Below, one piece after another: positions 23,166-35,091 of a stretch of 64,000 bases of DNA. The stretch is from Paramecium octaurelia. Its lineage: Eukaryota > Ciliophora > Oligohymenophorea > Peniculida > Parameciidae. Position 1 is the first letter of the stretch. Each line of letters opens with the position of its first letter. The notes under the pieces were generated by a model that saw nothing but the letters and a program-made list of their open reading frames with translations, searched no databases and was not told the DNA's origin. The translations under genes were made by a program, and so were the position numbers. Location: NCBI GenBank assembly GCA_905182995.1, contig CAJJDP010000121.1:68303-132302 (forward strand). Reading direction: 5' to 3'.

Positions 23166-24689
23166 ATGAATTGTAATCTTTAGCAATATTTTAATAGAAT
23201 ACAAACTGGTTGGCAAAAAGGGAGAAGGAACGTTCTCAGAAGTGATCAAATCACAATCATTCAAAACTGGAAATTATGTTGCCATTAAATGCATGAAAAA
23301 TAAATTCACATCCATCGAACAAGTAAGACATACTGAATATGTGTAGGTTAATCATTTACGAGAGATATAGGCCTTAAGAAAGCTAAGTCCTCACGATCAC
23401 ATTATAAAGTTGATTGAAGTTCTTTAGTATGAAAATCATATAAATTTAATTTAGTGATGAACCCACAGGACGTTTGGCTTTGGTGTTTGAGTTGATGGAA
23501 CAGAATTTGTATGAACATATTAAAGGTATTATTACCAACATTTTAAATAGGCAGGAGATAACCTTTGAATCCTTAAAAAGTTAAATCTTTTATGTACTAA
23601 CTGCTAAAATCTATTGAACATATGCACAGAAATGGCATCTTTCACAGAGACATTAAACCGTAATCAATATTCAAATCATTAGTGAAAACATTCTGCTAAA
23701 CGCAGATCATCTCAAACTTGCCGATTTTGGATCATGCAAAGGAATCTACTCCAAACATCCCTATACTGAGTATTACTATCAATTCATATCTCATTCTAGA
23801 TATATCTCTACTAGATGGTACAGAGCCCCCGAGTGCTTATTGACAGATGGCTATTACGATCACAAAATGGATCTCTGGGGAGTAGGATGTGTCATGTTCG
23901 AAATCATAGCCTTATTTCCACTCTTCCCAGGAACCAATGAATTAGATCAAGTCAACAAAATACACAACATCCTGGGAACTCCCAATCAAAAAGTATTCGA
24001 TAGATTTAGAAAGTATCATCTTTATACTATTTTAGACAAGCCACCCATATGGAAATCAATTTCCCACCTAAACATGGTAGTGGCATTGATAGATTGCTGT
24101 AGGGTTAAAGCAAGGAATGTATAGATCTAATTAAATTGTTGCTTATTTACGACCCTGAAGAACGAATCAATGCTCAATAAGCCATAAGACATGAATACTT
24201 TAGAGAATTATATGAGGCTGATACTTAAAAGAGCTTTTAGCATACTTTACAATAAATCAGAATATCCAATCACCGAGAACAGTATGATTATAATTTACAT
24301 GATTAGGAATGACAACTCTTTGGAAAGAAGCCAGAGAATAGAGGAAAGCAAATAACAACATTAGTTGAATTTCAAGAAAACTTAAAATTATTATGCGAAA
24401 TCTTAGAAGAAGTCAGGAGTATAGAATTATGTTATTGTTAAAGTTACCTTCATTGTAATTTGATTTGAGAGTAGAGAGCATCTATAAAAATACTTAACAT
24501 CATGACAGTGATGATGATCTTGAGAAATAGTCATCTCATAAATAAATGATGCTGCCATAGATTCCAAAATCGAAAAAATATGATCCTAAAAAAATATATG
24601 GCAAATAATAATACGGATCATCAAATTAGCCATATTAGTTCAATTCCAAAGGTAAGGAATTCTTCATAGATTAGTAGGAAAGAAAATGA
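23166..24689 (+). CDS. MOK-type (RCK family) protein kinase
   Basis: Predicted 432 aa with nine introns of 22-30 nt. The kinase domain starts almost at the N-terminus: GKKGEGTFSEV glycine loop, VAIKCMKNKF (Lys), HRDIKP-EN split by an intron, DFGSCKG, then TEYISTRWYRAPECLL with a TEY activation motif, and DLWGVGCVMFEI. LFPGTNELDQVNKIHNILGT is close to MOK, a member of the MAK/ICK/MOK group that controls ciliary length and intraflagellar transport. The catalytic core ends near YDPEERINAQQAIRHEYF. The tail of about 130 residues is Gln/Ser/Lys-rich. The last tail intron (22 nt, ending GAG) was chosen to keep the frame and is the least certain. Confidence 0.88.
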
Positions 24690-24948
24690 CTCATGGCTTG
24701 TAAGGTGATTATATAGTTTTGGGAAAGAAAGCAATGAATTAATGATATATTTTAAGTTTTTAGTTGACTGATCAAATAATTTTGAATTTCATTTAGAAAT
24801 ATTTACAAATTTATATAATCAGTAAAAAGTTTTCTATTATTAATTTAATATTTTAGATGGATTACTCTATGCTTTGAGAATCAGATTGTCCATTCCAATA
24901 TACAAAACTATATTATTTTATTTCTATGAACATAAATTATAAAATTAA

Positions 24949-26692
24949 TCATTAATTTTTTTACTCATCATCCACTTCATAAATTGCTTAATGTTAGTGA
25001 TAATTTTTATATGTAAACTTTCTCTTTAATGTTTAACTCTATACAAGTTTAGGACTATTGTTAATGATTAATGTAGGATGTTGTCTTGCAGAATCTGGTG
25101 AACAAGTATCAGGTGATTGTTGATCGAATTCTTAAGTCGAAAATTTTTTGAATGCGCTCTTTTTAGGATTTTCTGTAGGTGAGCCATCAGCTAATGCTAA
25201 ATTTTTACGTTTAGCATGTTATGCTAATCTAGGACTATTCATCACAGGAACTTTAATTTTAATTTTTTCATCTTCTACTTCATCTTCATCTCTTTATTTT
25301 GATTTCTATTTGATCTCTGGCAATTATAATTTATCTGATTTTTCCATTCGAAATGTTGAAGTCTGCCATAACTTCCCTTATCCTTAGCCTTTTTTCTAGG
25401 ATTAGAATTTCAATTTTCTATCAGTAAAACCTCCCGAAAAAAATGGGTGTTCCAAGGCCTATTATGCAGAGATTCTCTAATGTGGATCTACTTATAACAT
25501 TAATTAAATAAGTTCCATGGCTGCTTAAGGCGTTCTGTAAATGCTTAGATTATCTAAATTGATAATGCACTTCTTATTCAACTTTAAGATTTCATGATAA
25601 TCATTTCCTGGAAACAAATCCTTTTAAGTAATTCTATTAAGGTTAAACATAAAACAATTACAATTTATAGAAAATGCATCCAACACTGAAGATATCGCAA
25701 ATCTTATCATATTTGAAAGTTAAATCTTTAAGATTTGCTATTTCAGGTGCAACATATCCTGGTGTGCCACATTTAGGAAATGGATAACTTGAGACATGTG
25801 TTGATGTTGCTAAACCAAAATCTACAATTCTCAATCCTGTGATTTGATTAGCTTCTTTAAACATGATATTTTCAGGTTTTAAATCTCTATGCATTATGTC
25901 CAATTAATGCATTCTTGAAACTCCTGTCAAGATTTACTATAATACTTGATATAGATAAGTACCCATAATATTGATTTGATTTAGTCCCAATTTAATTGTG
26001 TTAGTTGACCTTTACTTAAGACGTCGTGCAATGAATTCCCTTTGAGATGTTCAAGAATCAAATAAAATGTATTTTCTCCTTCATAGACTTCCTCCAATTT
26101 AACAACAGATTCGTGATCTAAGATGGCCATTAAATTTATCTCATTAAACAAGGCTTGCTAATAATATATTTAAATTTCTTACAAATCCTCCATCCTCTTT
26201 TAGATATCTCTTTTCAACACATTTTGATGCGAAATCTTGCTTGTTATCTTTATCCACTACTAAGTACACCTAGGAATAATGAAGATGTTTACTTTAGAAG
26301 ATCCTCCCTTCCCCAATAATTTCAACGGTTAATAGAAATCACTCACGTCCTTGAACATGATCTTATTTCTGAGATGAAATTTCAATTTTCTGATTTCCTC
26401 ATCTTTAGCAACAAAATATTTGACTGAACCTTTGTGCTCAAACCCAAATTAAGAAAGTTATCTGTCCTTTTCAAAAGTCCAAAAAATTCTGGTTTCGAAA
26501 TTCAATGGTAGTTAGTATTTAGGCTATTAAGATTCGAGTTCCTTGAAAATTAATATTAATGTATACATTGGTAAGAATCATAGTGTCATCGATGATATAT
26601 AGAAAGTAAGTGATATCATTAAGTATATGCTTTCTCTGGCAAATTGTGCTGAAAGTAGCTAGGTCGTAATTGATTTGTGTTTTGCTTTGCAT
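24949..26692 (-). CDS. Ser/Thr protein kinase, CAMK-like, with an N-terminal PH-like extension
   Basis: Predicted 538 aa with five introns (25, 23, 25, 26 and 28 nt). Residues about 1-130 form a globular domain ending in VKYFVAKDEEIRKLKFHLRN, which looks like the PH-like domain found before many ciliate kinases. The kinase domain follows: LLGKGGSSKVYLV, FASK (Lys), HRDLKPENIMF, IVDFGLAT, CGTPGYVAPEI, DIFSVGCIFY and a core end HQRISAQQALEHPFF. The C-terminal ~150 residues are Lys/Gln/Ser-rich. The APE and GTPGYVAPE motifs place it in the CAMK/AGC-like group; substrate unknown. All catalytic residues are present. Confidence 0.87.
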
Positions 26693-26884
26693 CCAATTTT
26701 ATAAATATTAAATAAAATTATTTTAAATGCCCTGTTTAATATGACGAGCATAAATAATTAATCAGAAATTTGTAATTATATCTTTTTAAATGTTAGCGAT
26801 GTATAAACTTAATGTACACATTTGGAGTAGATGTAATCAATTTAAATGTTGTTACATATTATTAAATTAAAATTATTAGATATT

Positions 26885-28126
26885 TCAGAATTCATCATCA
26901 GATAGCACATCATAAGTATGAAAATACTATTTTGATATTTGAGTTTGCATAATTCCTATTTTAATGTCCATATCTCTTATGTCATTCTATCATAATATTA
27001 ACATCAATACTCTCAATTAATTGATTAATTATTTTTGCTTAGATCTATTATCAACCAAAACGGGTGTTCTTTCTTTTACATCCAATAACTATTAATTTAA
27101 TTGTTAATCGATCTCCTATTTTTCACTGTTTCCTTTATTCAATTGTGAAATTTGAAATTGCAAATTGGATATCGTATTCCTGTTCTCTTTTAAAGTAATT
27201 TAAACGTTTTCAGGAATTTACTGAGTAACCTTAGTTTCTAATTTAGGTAACAACTCCAGATAATTAATCCATTATTATTGTATTTCCTAGACCTCGTTTG
27301 ACTTCAAGTGTTCAGAGAGTATAGATAATTACTTAAATTATAAATGGAATTACCTTAGAGCATTTGGAAATTGTGATTATTGTTCTCTCATAATCTTTTA
27401 AGTATTGTTTATTAACTTTAAGATTAGCCTCAAATTTAGAGAACTCCTTCTCGACCCTATTGAACTCTTTAGTCCATTCATTAATTGCAACTTTGGTTTC
27501 AATCACTTATCTATCTTAAGGAACTTGATTGTAATCAGTTTATTCATTATTATATTTCTTATGATAAAATAGAATACTCTGAGTTAACTCATCTTATTCT
27601 ACTTCTTCATTTTCATTCTCTTCCTCTTAAATCTCTATAAGATCTTCATTATCTATTTTATTAACCTAAATTACAGAGCTTTCCAAATCTTTACCAAAAT
27701 TGGGGGATTCAAATTTAAAATTTATTCTAATTAATTCTCGATTGAGTAAGTCATTTAAAATGAAGCAAACCATATCTCCACATCCTTATGAAATGTGAGG
27801 AGATCCCAATTATTCTGGCAGTTTTATACCCCATGCTTTGATATCAATCAGTAATTTTCTGGCAGTTTCCTCAACATTATGATAATTAAGTTTTATTGGT
27901 TGTGCCATTTTATTCTTTTTTTGTTTCGGCAAACTCATTAGCCAGTAACATAACTCAACAAAGTAATAGAACCTTTGATTCTGATTTACATTTTCATCTA
28001 AAGAGAAATAATATTTTGAAACTGGTTTCTTTTTCAATGGAATACAGAAATATTCATGATATTGAACCAATGACAACTTCTCATAGATGTCCTATATAAA
28101 TTACGTGATTTAAATACTTCCATCAT
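26885..28126 (-). CDS. IFT57: Intraflagellar transport protein IFT57 (Hippi), probably fused to the upstream NEK kinase
   Basis: Read alone it is 389 aa from ATG 28124-28126 with introns of 26, 22 and 24 nt. It starts MMEDIYEKLSLVQYHEYF, has FVELCYWLMSLPK, GCGDMVCFILNDLLNRELIR and, after an acidic linker, long coiled coils ending in RDMDIKIGIMQTQISKQ. These are the ordered blocks of IFT57 (calponin-like N-terminal domain, acidic segment, C-terminal coiled coil), a subunit of the IFT-B complex needed to build cilia. The first codons ATG ATG GAA are in frame with the NEK kinase reading frame just upstream, with no TGA in between, so the two may be one 680-residue protein. IFT57 identity is secure; whether it is translated separately is not. 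Confidence 0.9.
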
Positions 28127-29040
28127 CAAAACATTAATTATCTATGGAGTCTTCTTAGTATCAAGAAAAGTGTTATGAATTTCCTTTGATCTCTATAAAA
28201 CTGTGCTTGCATCAAGTCTTTTTTAAGGGTCGACTACAATCATCCCTTCTATGACATCCCTTAATTATTGGCTATATCGATTCGAGACTGGTTTAAATTC
28301 CCCTTTGGTGATATTATTAAATAAATCCATAAGAGACATCTTTTCGCTTTATTTGAAGGGACTCTTGAACTCAGCCATCTCATATGCGATGCATCCCAAT
28401 GACCAGATATCTGATTTCATATCATACCCTTCACCATGAAGGAGCTCTTCCTTTTTAATGATAATTTACCTCAGGTGACATATATAATGGTGTTCCAACT
28501 TTAGAGTAAGCCTCTATAGTCTCCGATGAAAATATGCGACCCAAACCCAAATCTCCAACTTTCAATGAGCCATCTCCTCCTATAAATATATTGGCTGGTT
28601 TCAAATCTCTATGCATTATTCTCTTTTCATGCATATGGTCCAATGCACTTGCTATTTGCATTATGTAATTCCACAATTACACTTCCTCAAACGGAGTGTC
28701 ATCAGATTAAGCATTTTTAATTAGTTTTTTCAAATCTCCCTTCTCTGCCCACTCTGTAGCTATAATCAATTCGTTATTGTAGATGAATGAGTCCAAGTAT
28801 TTTATAATGTTAGGATGATCCAAAGGTTGCATTAACTTCACCTCTTTTAAGCATTTCTCCCTTTGTTTTGGATCCATCATATCAAAAATCTAACATAAAT
28901 TCACAAATCACTTTAATCTTCTTCAACGCAACAACGTTTCCTTCCTTATTCATCGCCTTGTACACTGTTGAGAATTTCCCCTCACCTATGGCTTTTTAGA
29001 CTTTGTATCCATTTATCTCTTGATCAATAAATTGAGACAT
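28127..29040 (-). CDS. NEK-family protein kinase (NEK6/7-like catalytic domain)
   Basis: Start [15 protein letters not shown] at 29038-29040. Introns of 22 nt (28890-28911) and 19 nt (28451-28469, ends AAG) are removed. Motifs: [48 protein letters not shown] (DLG instead of DFG, as in NEK6/7), [30 protein letters not shown] and [13 protein letters not shown]. The domain ends about 20 residues before the IFT57 start. NEK kinases act in mitosis and at basal bodies and cilia. If the 26-nt intron beginning after ATG ATG GAA is kept, the frame ends at TGA 28034-28036; if spliced, it runs into IFT57. The plus-strand gene at 29050 starts only 9 bp away. Confidence 0.88.
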
Positions 29041-29049
29041 TATTTAATT

Positions 29050-29661
29050 ATGTTAAACACAAAACTAACTAAGTTCATAGATTCAAAAGCAGATCAAGTC
29101 AATTCATAGCTTAAGTCTGCTCAAAACACCCTCCAAAATTAGACATCCCAATTAACTAATTAAATTACAGAAGCAAATCAAACAATGAAGGTTGCTGCTC
29201 CTTTACTAAAAGCCATGGGTAAAGCTCCAATCCTATTTTTTTAAGGTCATTCAGAAGCTGCCCAAATTTCCAAGGGATTAGATTTGGCTTAAAAAAACCT
29301 GGTACCCATTATTGATTAGACCAATAAAACTATACAAAAGGGCTCAGATATCGTTAATTCTTAAATTTAAAAAGCATCTACCATAGCAAATTAGCAAATT
29401 CAGAAAATTAATGTAAAATCTATATATCAATAATTAAGGAACAAGTTATGCCATAAATAGAATAGGGTTAGCAGATAATAAAATAATAATATGAAAAAGG
29501 TATGGAAGCGATTAAAGAAAATTAAAATTTTTAAACTATTGCCGTAAAAGCTGCCGTAATAGGAATGGCAGTTAATTAAATAATGGAAACTCCAACAGAT
29601 GATGGATCAGAAATATTGAATTAAAGAAAAGAAAATACATAATAATTCTAATAATAATAAC

Positions 29662-29703
<42 letters not shown>

Positions 29704-31437
29704 TATAATAATAACAATAGTCAACTAGTTATAATGTATCAAATAATGATCCTAATAAATAATAGTTAAAATAAGAATCTCATTTCTTTCAAAATAAAAT
29801 TAAATAATACATTAAAAAAATAACAGGCAAGTAAGTCAATTCAAGAATTGAATATTTATGTCTTATCCAATAAAAGCTAAAAGATAACATTGATTCCAAT
29901 TATTTATAATAATCAAAATAGTCATTAAAAAATGAAATGTGGAAAGCTGCTTATTAAGAGAGAAGAATTTAAAGTCACCAAATTTTTATATAGTATATGA
30001 CAAAAATGGTTGAATTCATTTTTGAATACTTAACGATTGTTGAAACAGTCTTTTAGCAAATCAAAATGAGATACAAATCTTCCAATAACTCATTTGAAAT
30101 GATTCTCAACTATTGCAACAATTTATCAATACAATTAGACTACTACACAACCTATAGTTATGTTCAACCATAGTAAAAATTCTTGAGTAGACTATTCACT
30201 AATCAAACAAAATTATAAATAAAAAATGGTCAAAAAATGAAGAAATCCACCAAATCAAGTAACTAAAATGAGAATGCAGAAACTCCAAATTAACAATAAG
30301 TCTAGAAGGAGGAGAAGGAAGATGTACAATTCTACCATTAGGAGCTCTGCTAAAACTTTAATAATCTCGAAAGTGAATATTAATTGCATACAAATAATAT
30401 CCAAATCTTAAAGAACAACTTGAAAGGAGAGTTAAAAGATAAATTAATAATATGCCAATAAATGAATTAATAAAGGATATCTGATTATTTGATGTAGGTT
30501 CAAGGTTAACGAAATATCACATTTGAGGCAGTTGAACAATTTTACAAGAGCTTCATCCAATATGAATAAATCTATTCTTAAAATGTAGAAGCAGCGTTTG
30601 AGGGAGGACAACAGATAAGGGATATCTACAATGAAGAATACAGAATGTATTGTAAATAATTAATTAAATTTAGATTATTTTAAATCTCTCATAAAATAAT
30701 AGTAACAGTTTGGATTATTTACAACCTATATTCTAAAAGAAATATCCCAATTTGAATACACACGAATAGAATTCCTTTAGAAAGCATTCACACAATTAAC
30801 TGCTGAATTGGGAAAGTATTTTCAATTTCCAAACTTAAAAACAATTAACTTCTCAAATCCATTAATATTATAATAGGCAAAGACAGCATTTGACATAAAT
30901 TAATTACTAACGTCTGAATAGCTTGTAATAATCAAGAAATACTCAGGCATACCATTGCAGAATAACATTTCAACAGATATATATTCAGCATTTGCTTCAA
31001 ATTTCACAAGTAAGTAATATTCAAATTCTAGTACCTTCTCCCGAATCTCTTTTGTCATCTTCTCCTTTGATTCTAAAAAAATACGATGTTAAAAGGGATG
31101 TGGCATGGGAAAGATCCCTAAGTTTTGGCAAAGACTTTGTGCCAACCAGTTTCATAATAACTGTTGATGGGTTTCTGCTATTTTTTGATACAGACTGGAA
31201 GGAACAGAATAACGATGAACCAACTCAATGTCATAATTTTATGGTCATAAATGAAGTATTTAATGAGATATAATTGAACAGTTAGCAATAAAGGAGAGGT
31301 AAAGTGATGAGAAAGTCGTAGAATTGATAGTGAAGAAGCAAGGGAAACTGTTTGATACACATAAGAAATAAATATTAATGATGAATGATGTAATGGAGAA
31401 GGAATCCTTAAAATTATTACTAAATTAATTTAAATGA
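29050..31437 (+). CDS. Large unknown protein with a polyglutamine tract
   Basis: Predicted 764 aa with introns of 26, 22, 22 and 23 nt. The N-terminal ~190 residues form long amphipathic helices rich in Ala, Gln, Thr and Lys (NSQLKSAQNTLQNQTSQLTN). A run of about 30 glutamines, almost all TAA codons, follows. Then come helical segments (MVEFIFEYLTIVETVFQQIK, NNLKGELKDKLIICQ) and a C-terminal globular part containing KYDVKRDVAWERSLSFGKDF and VPTSFIITVDGFLLFFDTDW, which resembles a PH-like or C2-like beta domain. That is a loose impression. No family recognised. It is divergently arranged with the NEK gene. Confidence 0.72.
29641..29720 (+). repeat. (TAA)n microsatellite encoding polyglutamine
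   Basis: A nearly pure TAA trinucleotide repeat of about 80 bp, interrupted by a few TTC, CAA and TTA units. It lies in frame inside the unknown gene 29050-31437, so under the ciliate code it reads as a Gln tract. Such a repeat is expected to be unstable in length. Confidence 0.9.
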
Positions 31438-31488
31438 TTTATTATTAAAATAAATGATACTTGAAATAAATATGGCATAAATAGTCCA

Positions 31489-32865
31489 TCATTATCTTGA
31501 TAAAATATATTGAGCATTTGTTGGTTAGTTAACATATTAATTATATTGAACTTGTTAAGACTATTCCAAATTGAAGTTTTGATTATAATAATAGTTATTG
31601 TAACCCGACAAATTATCTTAACTGAAGGCCATTTAAGAAGCATTCTATTTTCTTTCAAATTGTTAAAGTAAATCTTATTACTGATTTTGAGATGGTTATT
31701 CATTGGGACTTTGGTAATTTTTAGATTTCATTTGGATTGGGGTTGAGGCTCTAACGCTTTGGTCAATAGAGTTCTATTAGAATTATGATTAAGGTTATTA
31801 TATTTGTGAAGGTTTAAAACTCATAATTAAGGCTTTGTTTTAAGTGGGTTAAATTTTAGGAGGTGGATAAGTTTCTTAATTTTAAGTAGGTTCATTTTGG
31901 TATTACTTTTTAGAAAAATAATCTTATTTGTCAGAGACATTGTAATCTTTGGATGTAGAGTTTAATTTGAGTTTATGATCTTCAGGTTTGAAAATGAAAT
32001 CGTCTCCATCATGGATTTAATCCTTGCCCAACAATTAGTCCAATTGCTAGTCATGATTGAGAACATATTCCTAAAATCCGTCTCTTGGTGGTTACATTTC
32101 CTTAATTAATTCTTTGCTTGGGAAGATAGCATCGCTGAACTCATCCTTTTATAAGATCAAGTCTTCATTCCTATTGAATCTCTTTAGAAACATGTTGTAT
32201 TCCTATTGAGTTAAGGATTGAATTTCGAATTTATTTAACAATTAATCCAAACATCGTTTATCAATAACAGGCAAATTACCTGCAACGTACTTAAACACCG
32301 TTGTGAATTTCCACTCTACTAATTGAGCTAAATTCATTTTCTCTATTTCAATAGTTCTTAAATAATCGATCTCTTTGTAAATCAACTTAGCCACAAACTC
32401 TTCTAAGTAAAATGACAGTTTGTCTATTAGTTATTAATTATTGATGCATACATTTCCCTGCTTCTGAATACAATTTTCTGACTATGCATTACATCGCTGC
32501 GTCTCTATCGTATCTGGGGACTATGAATTCAAGAAATAATTGGTATCTTAATTTATCATCCCCTTTACTCCATGTGAAGATCCAGAAATCACAAAACTTT
32601 TAGTGCACACTGCATCCATTCTTACACATGAATCGAAAGATATCCTATGAAGTAATATAACCTTTCATGTTTGAATCAATAGCTCTAAATGCATCACTGA
32701 TATCAAATCGGATATTTTCTGCTAATGTTATTTTCAATTCCTCAACCTAAAATAAACAACACTTAAGACTTCTCTTTCTGTGATTAAAATAGTTCGAATA
32801 ATGGTTATGAGTTTTTCACCTATTTTTCGTTGTTGTTCATTTTCTGTGACTGTTGGGCTTAACAT
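31489..32865 (-). CDS. EF-hand-like protein with a Gln-rich tail
   Basis: Predicted 441 aa with introns of 23 nt (GTCTTA...TTTAG) and 28 nt. The N-terminal half contains helix-loop-helix segments: NIRFDISDAFRAIDSNMKGY followed by ITSQDIFRFM, then KGDDKLRYQLFLEFIVPRYD, and MFLKRFNRNEDLILQKDEFS. The loops DSNMKGYITSQD and NRNEDLILQKDE follow EF-hand spacing, though some Ca2+ ligands are substituted, so binding may be partial. This layout resembles the cytoskeletal EF-hand proteins of ciliates and flagella. The C-terminal ~150 residues are Gln/Asn/Pro-rich. The first intron starts GTC and was placed to keep the frame. Confidence 0.68.
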
Positions 32866-33009
32866 TAATTTTAAAATGAATTATTAAATATATTTCTTAT
32901 AACCATTAACTATTATATCTATCGTATATTAAAGAGATATTCGACTCAATCATTGATATATTAGTGATACTCATTTTAGAATTAGCATAAAATGTAATAT
33001 AATAAACTA

Positions 33010-34823
33010 TCAAATATAAGGATGTTTTTGATTTTTTAAATCAACTTATTTGATCAATTCTACTTGATGTTGAAACTTCAATTCTAAATCTTCTATTTTG
33101 TGAATATAAGTTTGAGGATCTTCATCTTAATGAGATTCTAACCATTTTTCCTAACGATCAAACTCATCCAAGATTATTCTTTTGTAATTGTATATCAATG
33201 ATTCAAATTTATTCTTTGCTTCATTTTTTTATCGGACAACTTCTTCAATATTCTTTTACCTCTCAGATTCTTCAATTAATCTCTAGATTTCTTCATCTTA
33301 AAGAGTTGTCTATTCAAATTACACTACAACATTATGTTTTAATTGATCTTCTGTTGATATAACCAATTAGTAATTTTCATCAATTAAAAAAGTTATTTTT
33401 ATTTCTCCTTATAACTCAATATTATTTGTATCTATAGTAAAATGGCCTAATTTTCTCTAATTTTCTTTATCCATCTAGATATCTCCCTCATATAACAAGA
33501 CTTCTAATTATTTTACATTTGCTTATTAAATCTTAATCTTTTGTTATTCTTTAACTGGAATATGTGCATTTTTTTTAATCAGATAATACTCATAATAACC
33601 ATTTATTCCGATTCCTAAATTATAAGGAATTGTATCAAGAAGCAACCATTTCCCACATTTTTAAGATTATTTCTTGAGAAGTGCACCCATGAAAGCAGCC
33701 CCAAAAACAGCAGCTTCATCCTTATCTATTGAATTGTACAACTATTTTCCATTGAAATATTCTTATATTAACTCCTAGATCTTTGGAATTCGAGATGATC
33801 CTCCAACAAGAATAATCTAATTCAGGGAATTTTTGGTTAGGTAGGCTTCCTTAAGAACTTACTCTACATAACCTATACATTGTTTGAATAAGTCTTAGCA
33901 AAGCATTTCAAATGTTTATCTTGTTATTTGGATACTAAGATTTATATCTTAAGCTATGAACTCAACCTCTATAGTAGTTTTATTTACACTTGATAAGGTT
34001 TCTTTAGATTTTTAACATTGAATTTTCAATCTACTCATAGCTCGTGCATTTTATCTTAAATCAATTCCATACTATTCTTAGAACATCTTACAACAGTGAT
34101 TTACTAGGAGATTATCAAATTCTTCTCCTCCCAAGTCCCTGTTTCCGCATGTTGATTTTATTTCTATTATTGAAAACTCAATATCACCAACACTAACTGT
34201 TATGGATCCTCCTCCAAGATTGAAAATTAAAATTGTTCTTAGGTTTTCATTTTAAAGATTCATACCATAAGTAAAGTATGCTGAAGTTGAATCAATTATG
34301 ATTCTAAGGATTTTCAAACCAGAGATCAATCCAGCATCCTCAATAGCACGTTTAGAACAGAAATTCAAATTGCAGGAGGTTGTTTAACGGCTTAATTCAC
34401 TTTTTGACCTAGATGAATTTCTGCTGTTGTTTTCATTTTACTCAGAATCATTGAACATACTTCTTCTGGATGCAACCTCAATAGTTCCTACTTTTATTAA
34501 ACAACAATCTTGGGTTTGTCATATTCATCAGCTTCAACTTTGAATGGAAGATTTAAAATTTCTTCTTGGACAATTTTATCACTAAATCTTCTTCCCATCA
34601 ATCTCATTACATTATATATAGTATTAGTAGGATTTTTAGTATGCTAACTTAAAGCTGCTTCACCAATGAGTATTTCATGATCTACAAAGGCCACATATGA
34701 AGGAGTAAATTTATTCCCAAATTCATTGGCTATTAGCTCAAATTTATCATCTATCATCACTCCAACTCTGGAGTATTTCAATCCCAAATCAATTCCTATT
34801 GCTATATCTGATTATTATTTCAT
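33010..34823 (-). CDS. Divergent Hsp70-family protein with a one-base frameshift
   Basis: Intronless; the region is one base short of an open frame of about 604 codons. It starts with [16 protein letters not shown] and continues with [35 protein letters not shown]-like (written [12 protein letters not shown]), [14 protein letters not shown] and a substrate-domain remnant. Key ATPase positions differ from canonical Hsp70: DLGLKYS for DLGTTYS and [11 protein letters not shown] for DLGGGTFDVSL. Near 34383-34387 the frame slips: adding one base turns the sequence into [20 protein letters not shown], which aligns with the canonical ITVPAYFNDSQRQATKDAG block. So it is either a sequencing error or a pseudogene in the making. 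The lost ATPase residues suggest a non-canonical or inactive chaperone. Confidence 0.82.
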
Positions 34824-35091
34824 TTATAAAATTGCTAATTAAGTTTTAATTATAAAACATTTTTATTAAAAAAATTGAATTATTAAGGAAATATCTCTTT
34901 TCACACAAATATATTTATTAAATTGAAAATTGATAAATTACTTATAATATATTGTTTATATTTGAATTACTTCATTTTAAGGATGCAAATAAAAGAATTT
35001 CATTAAAATATCAGCACAATAGAATACATTTCACATCAATATAAATCATAATTCAATTATATAAATTTCCAATTAATTAAAAATATAGCAA

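Noticed and set aside
29641-29720. The TAA repeat as a terminator or intergenic microsatellite
   Set aside because: It lies in frame inside a 764-codon gene whose frame closes exactly after splicing.
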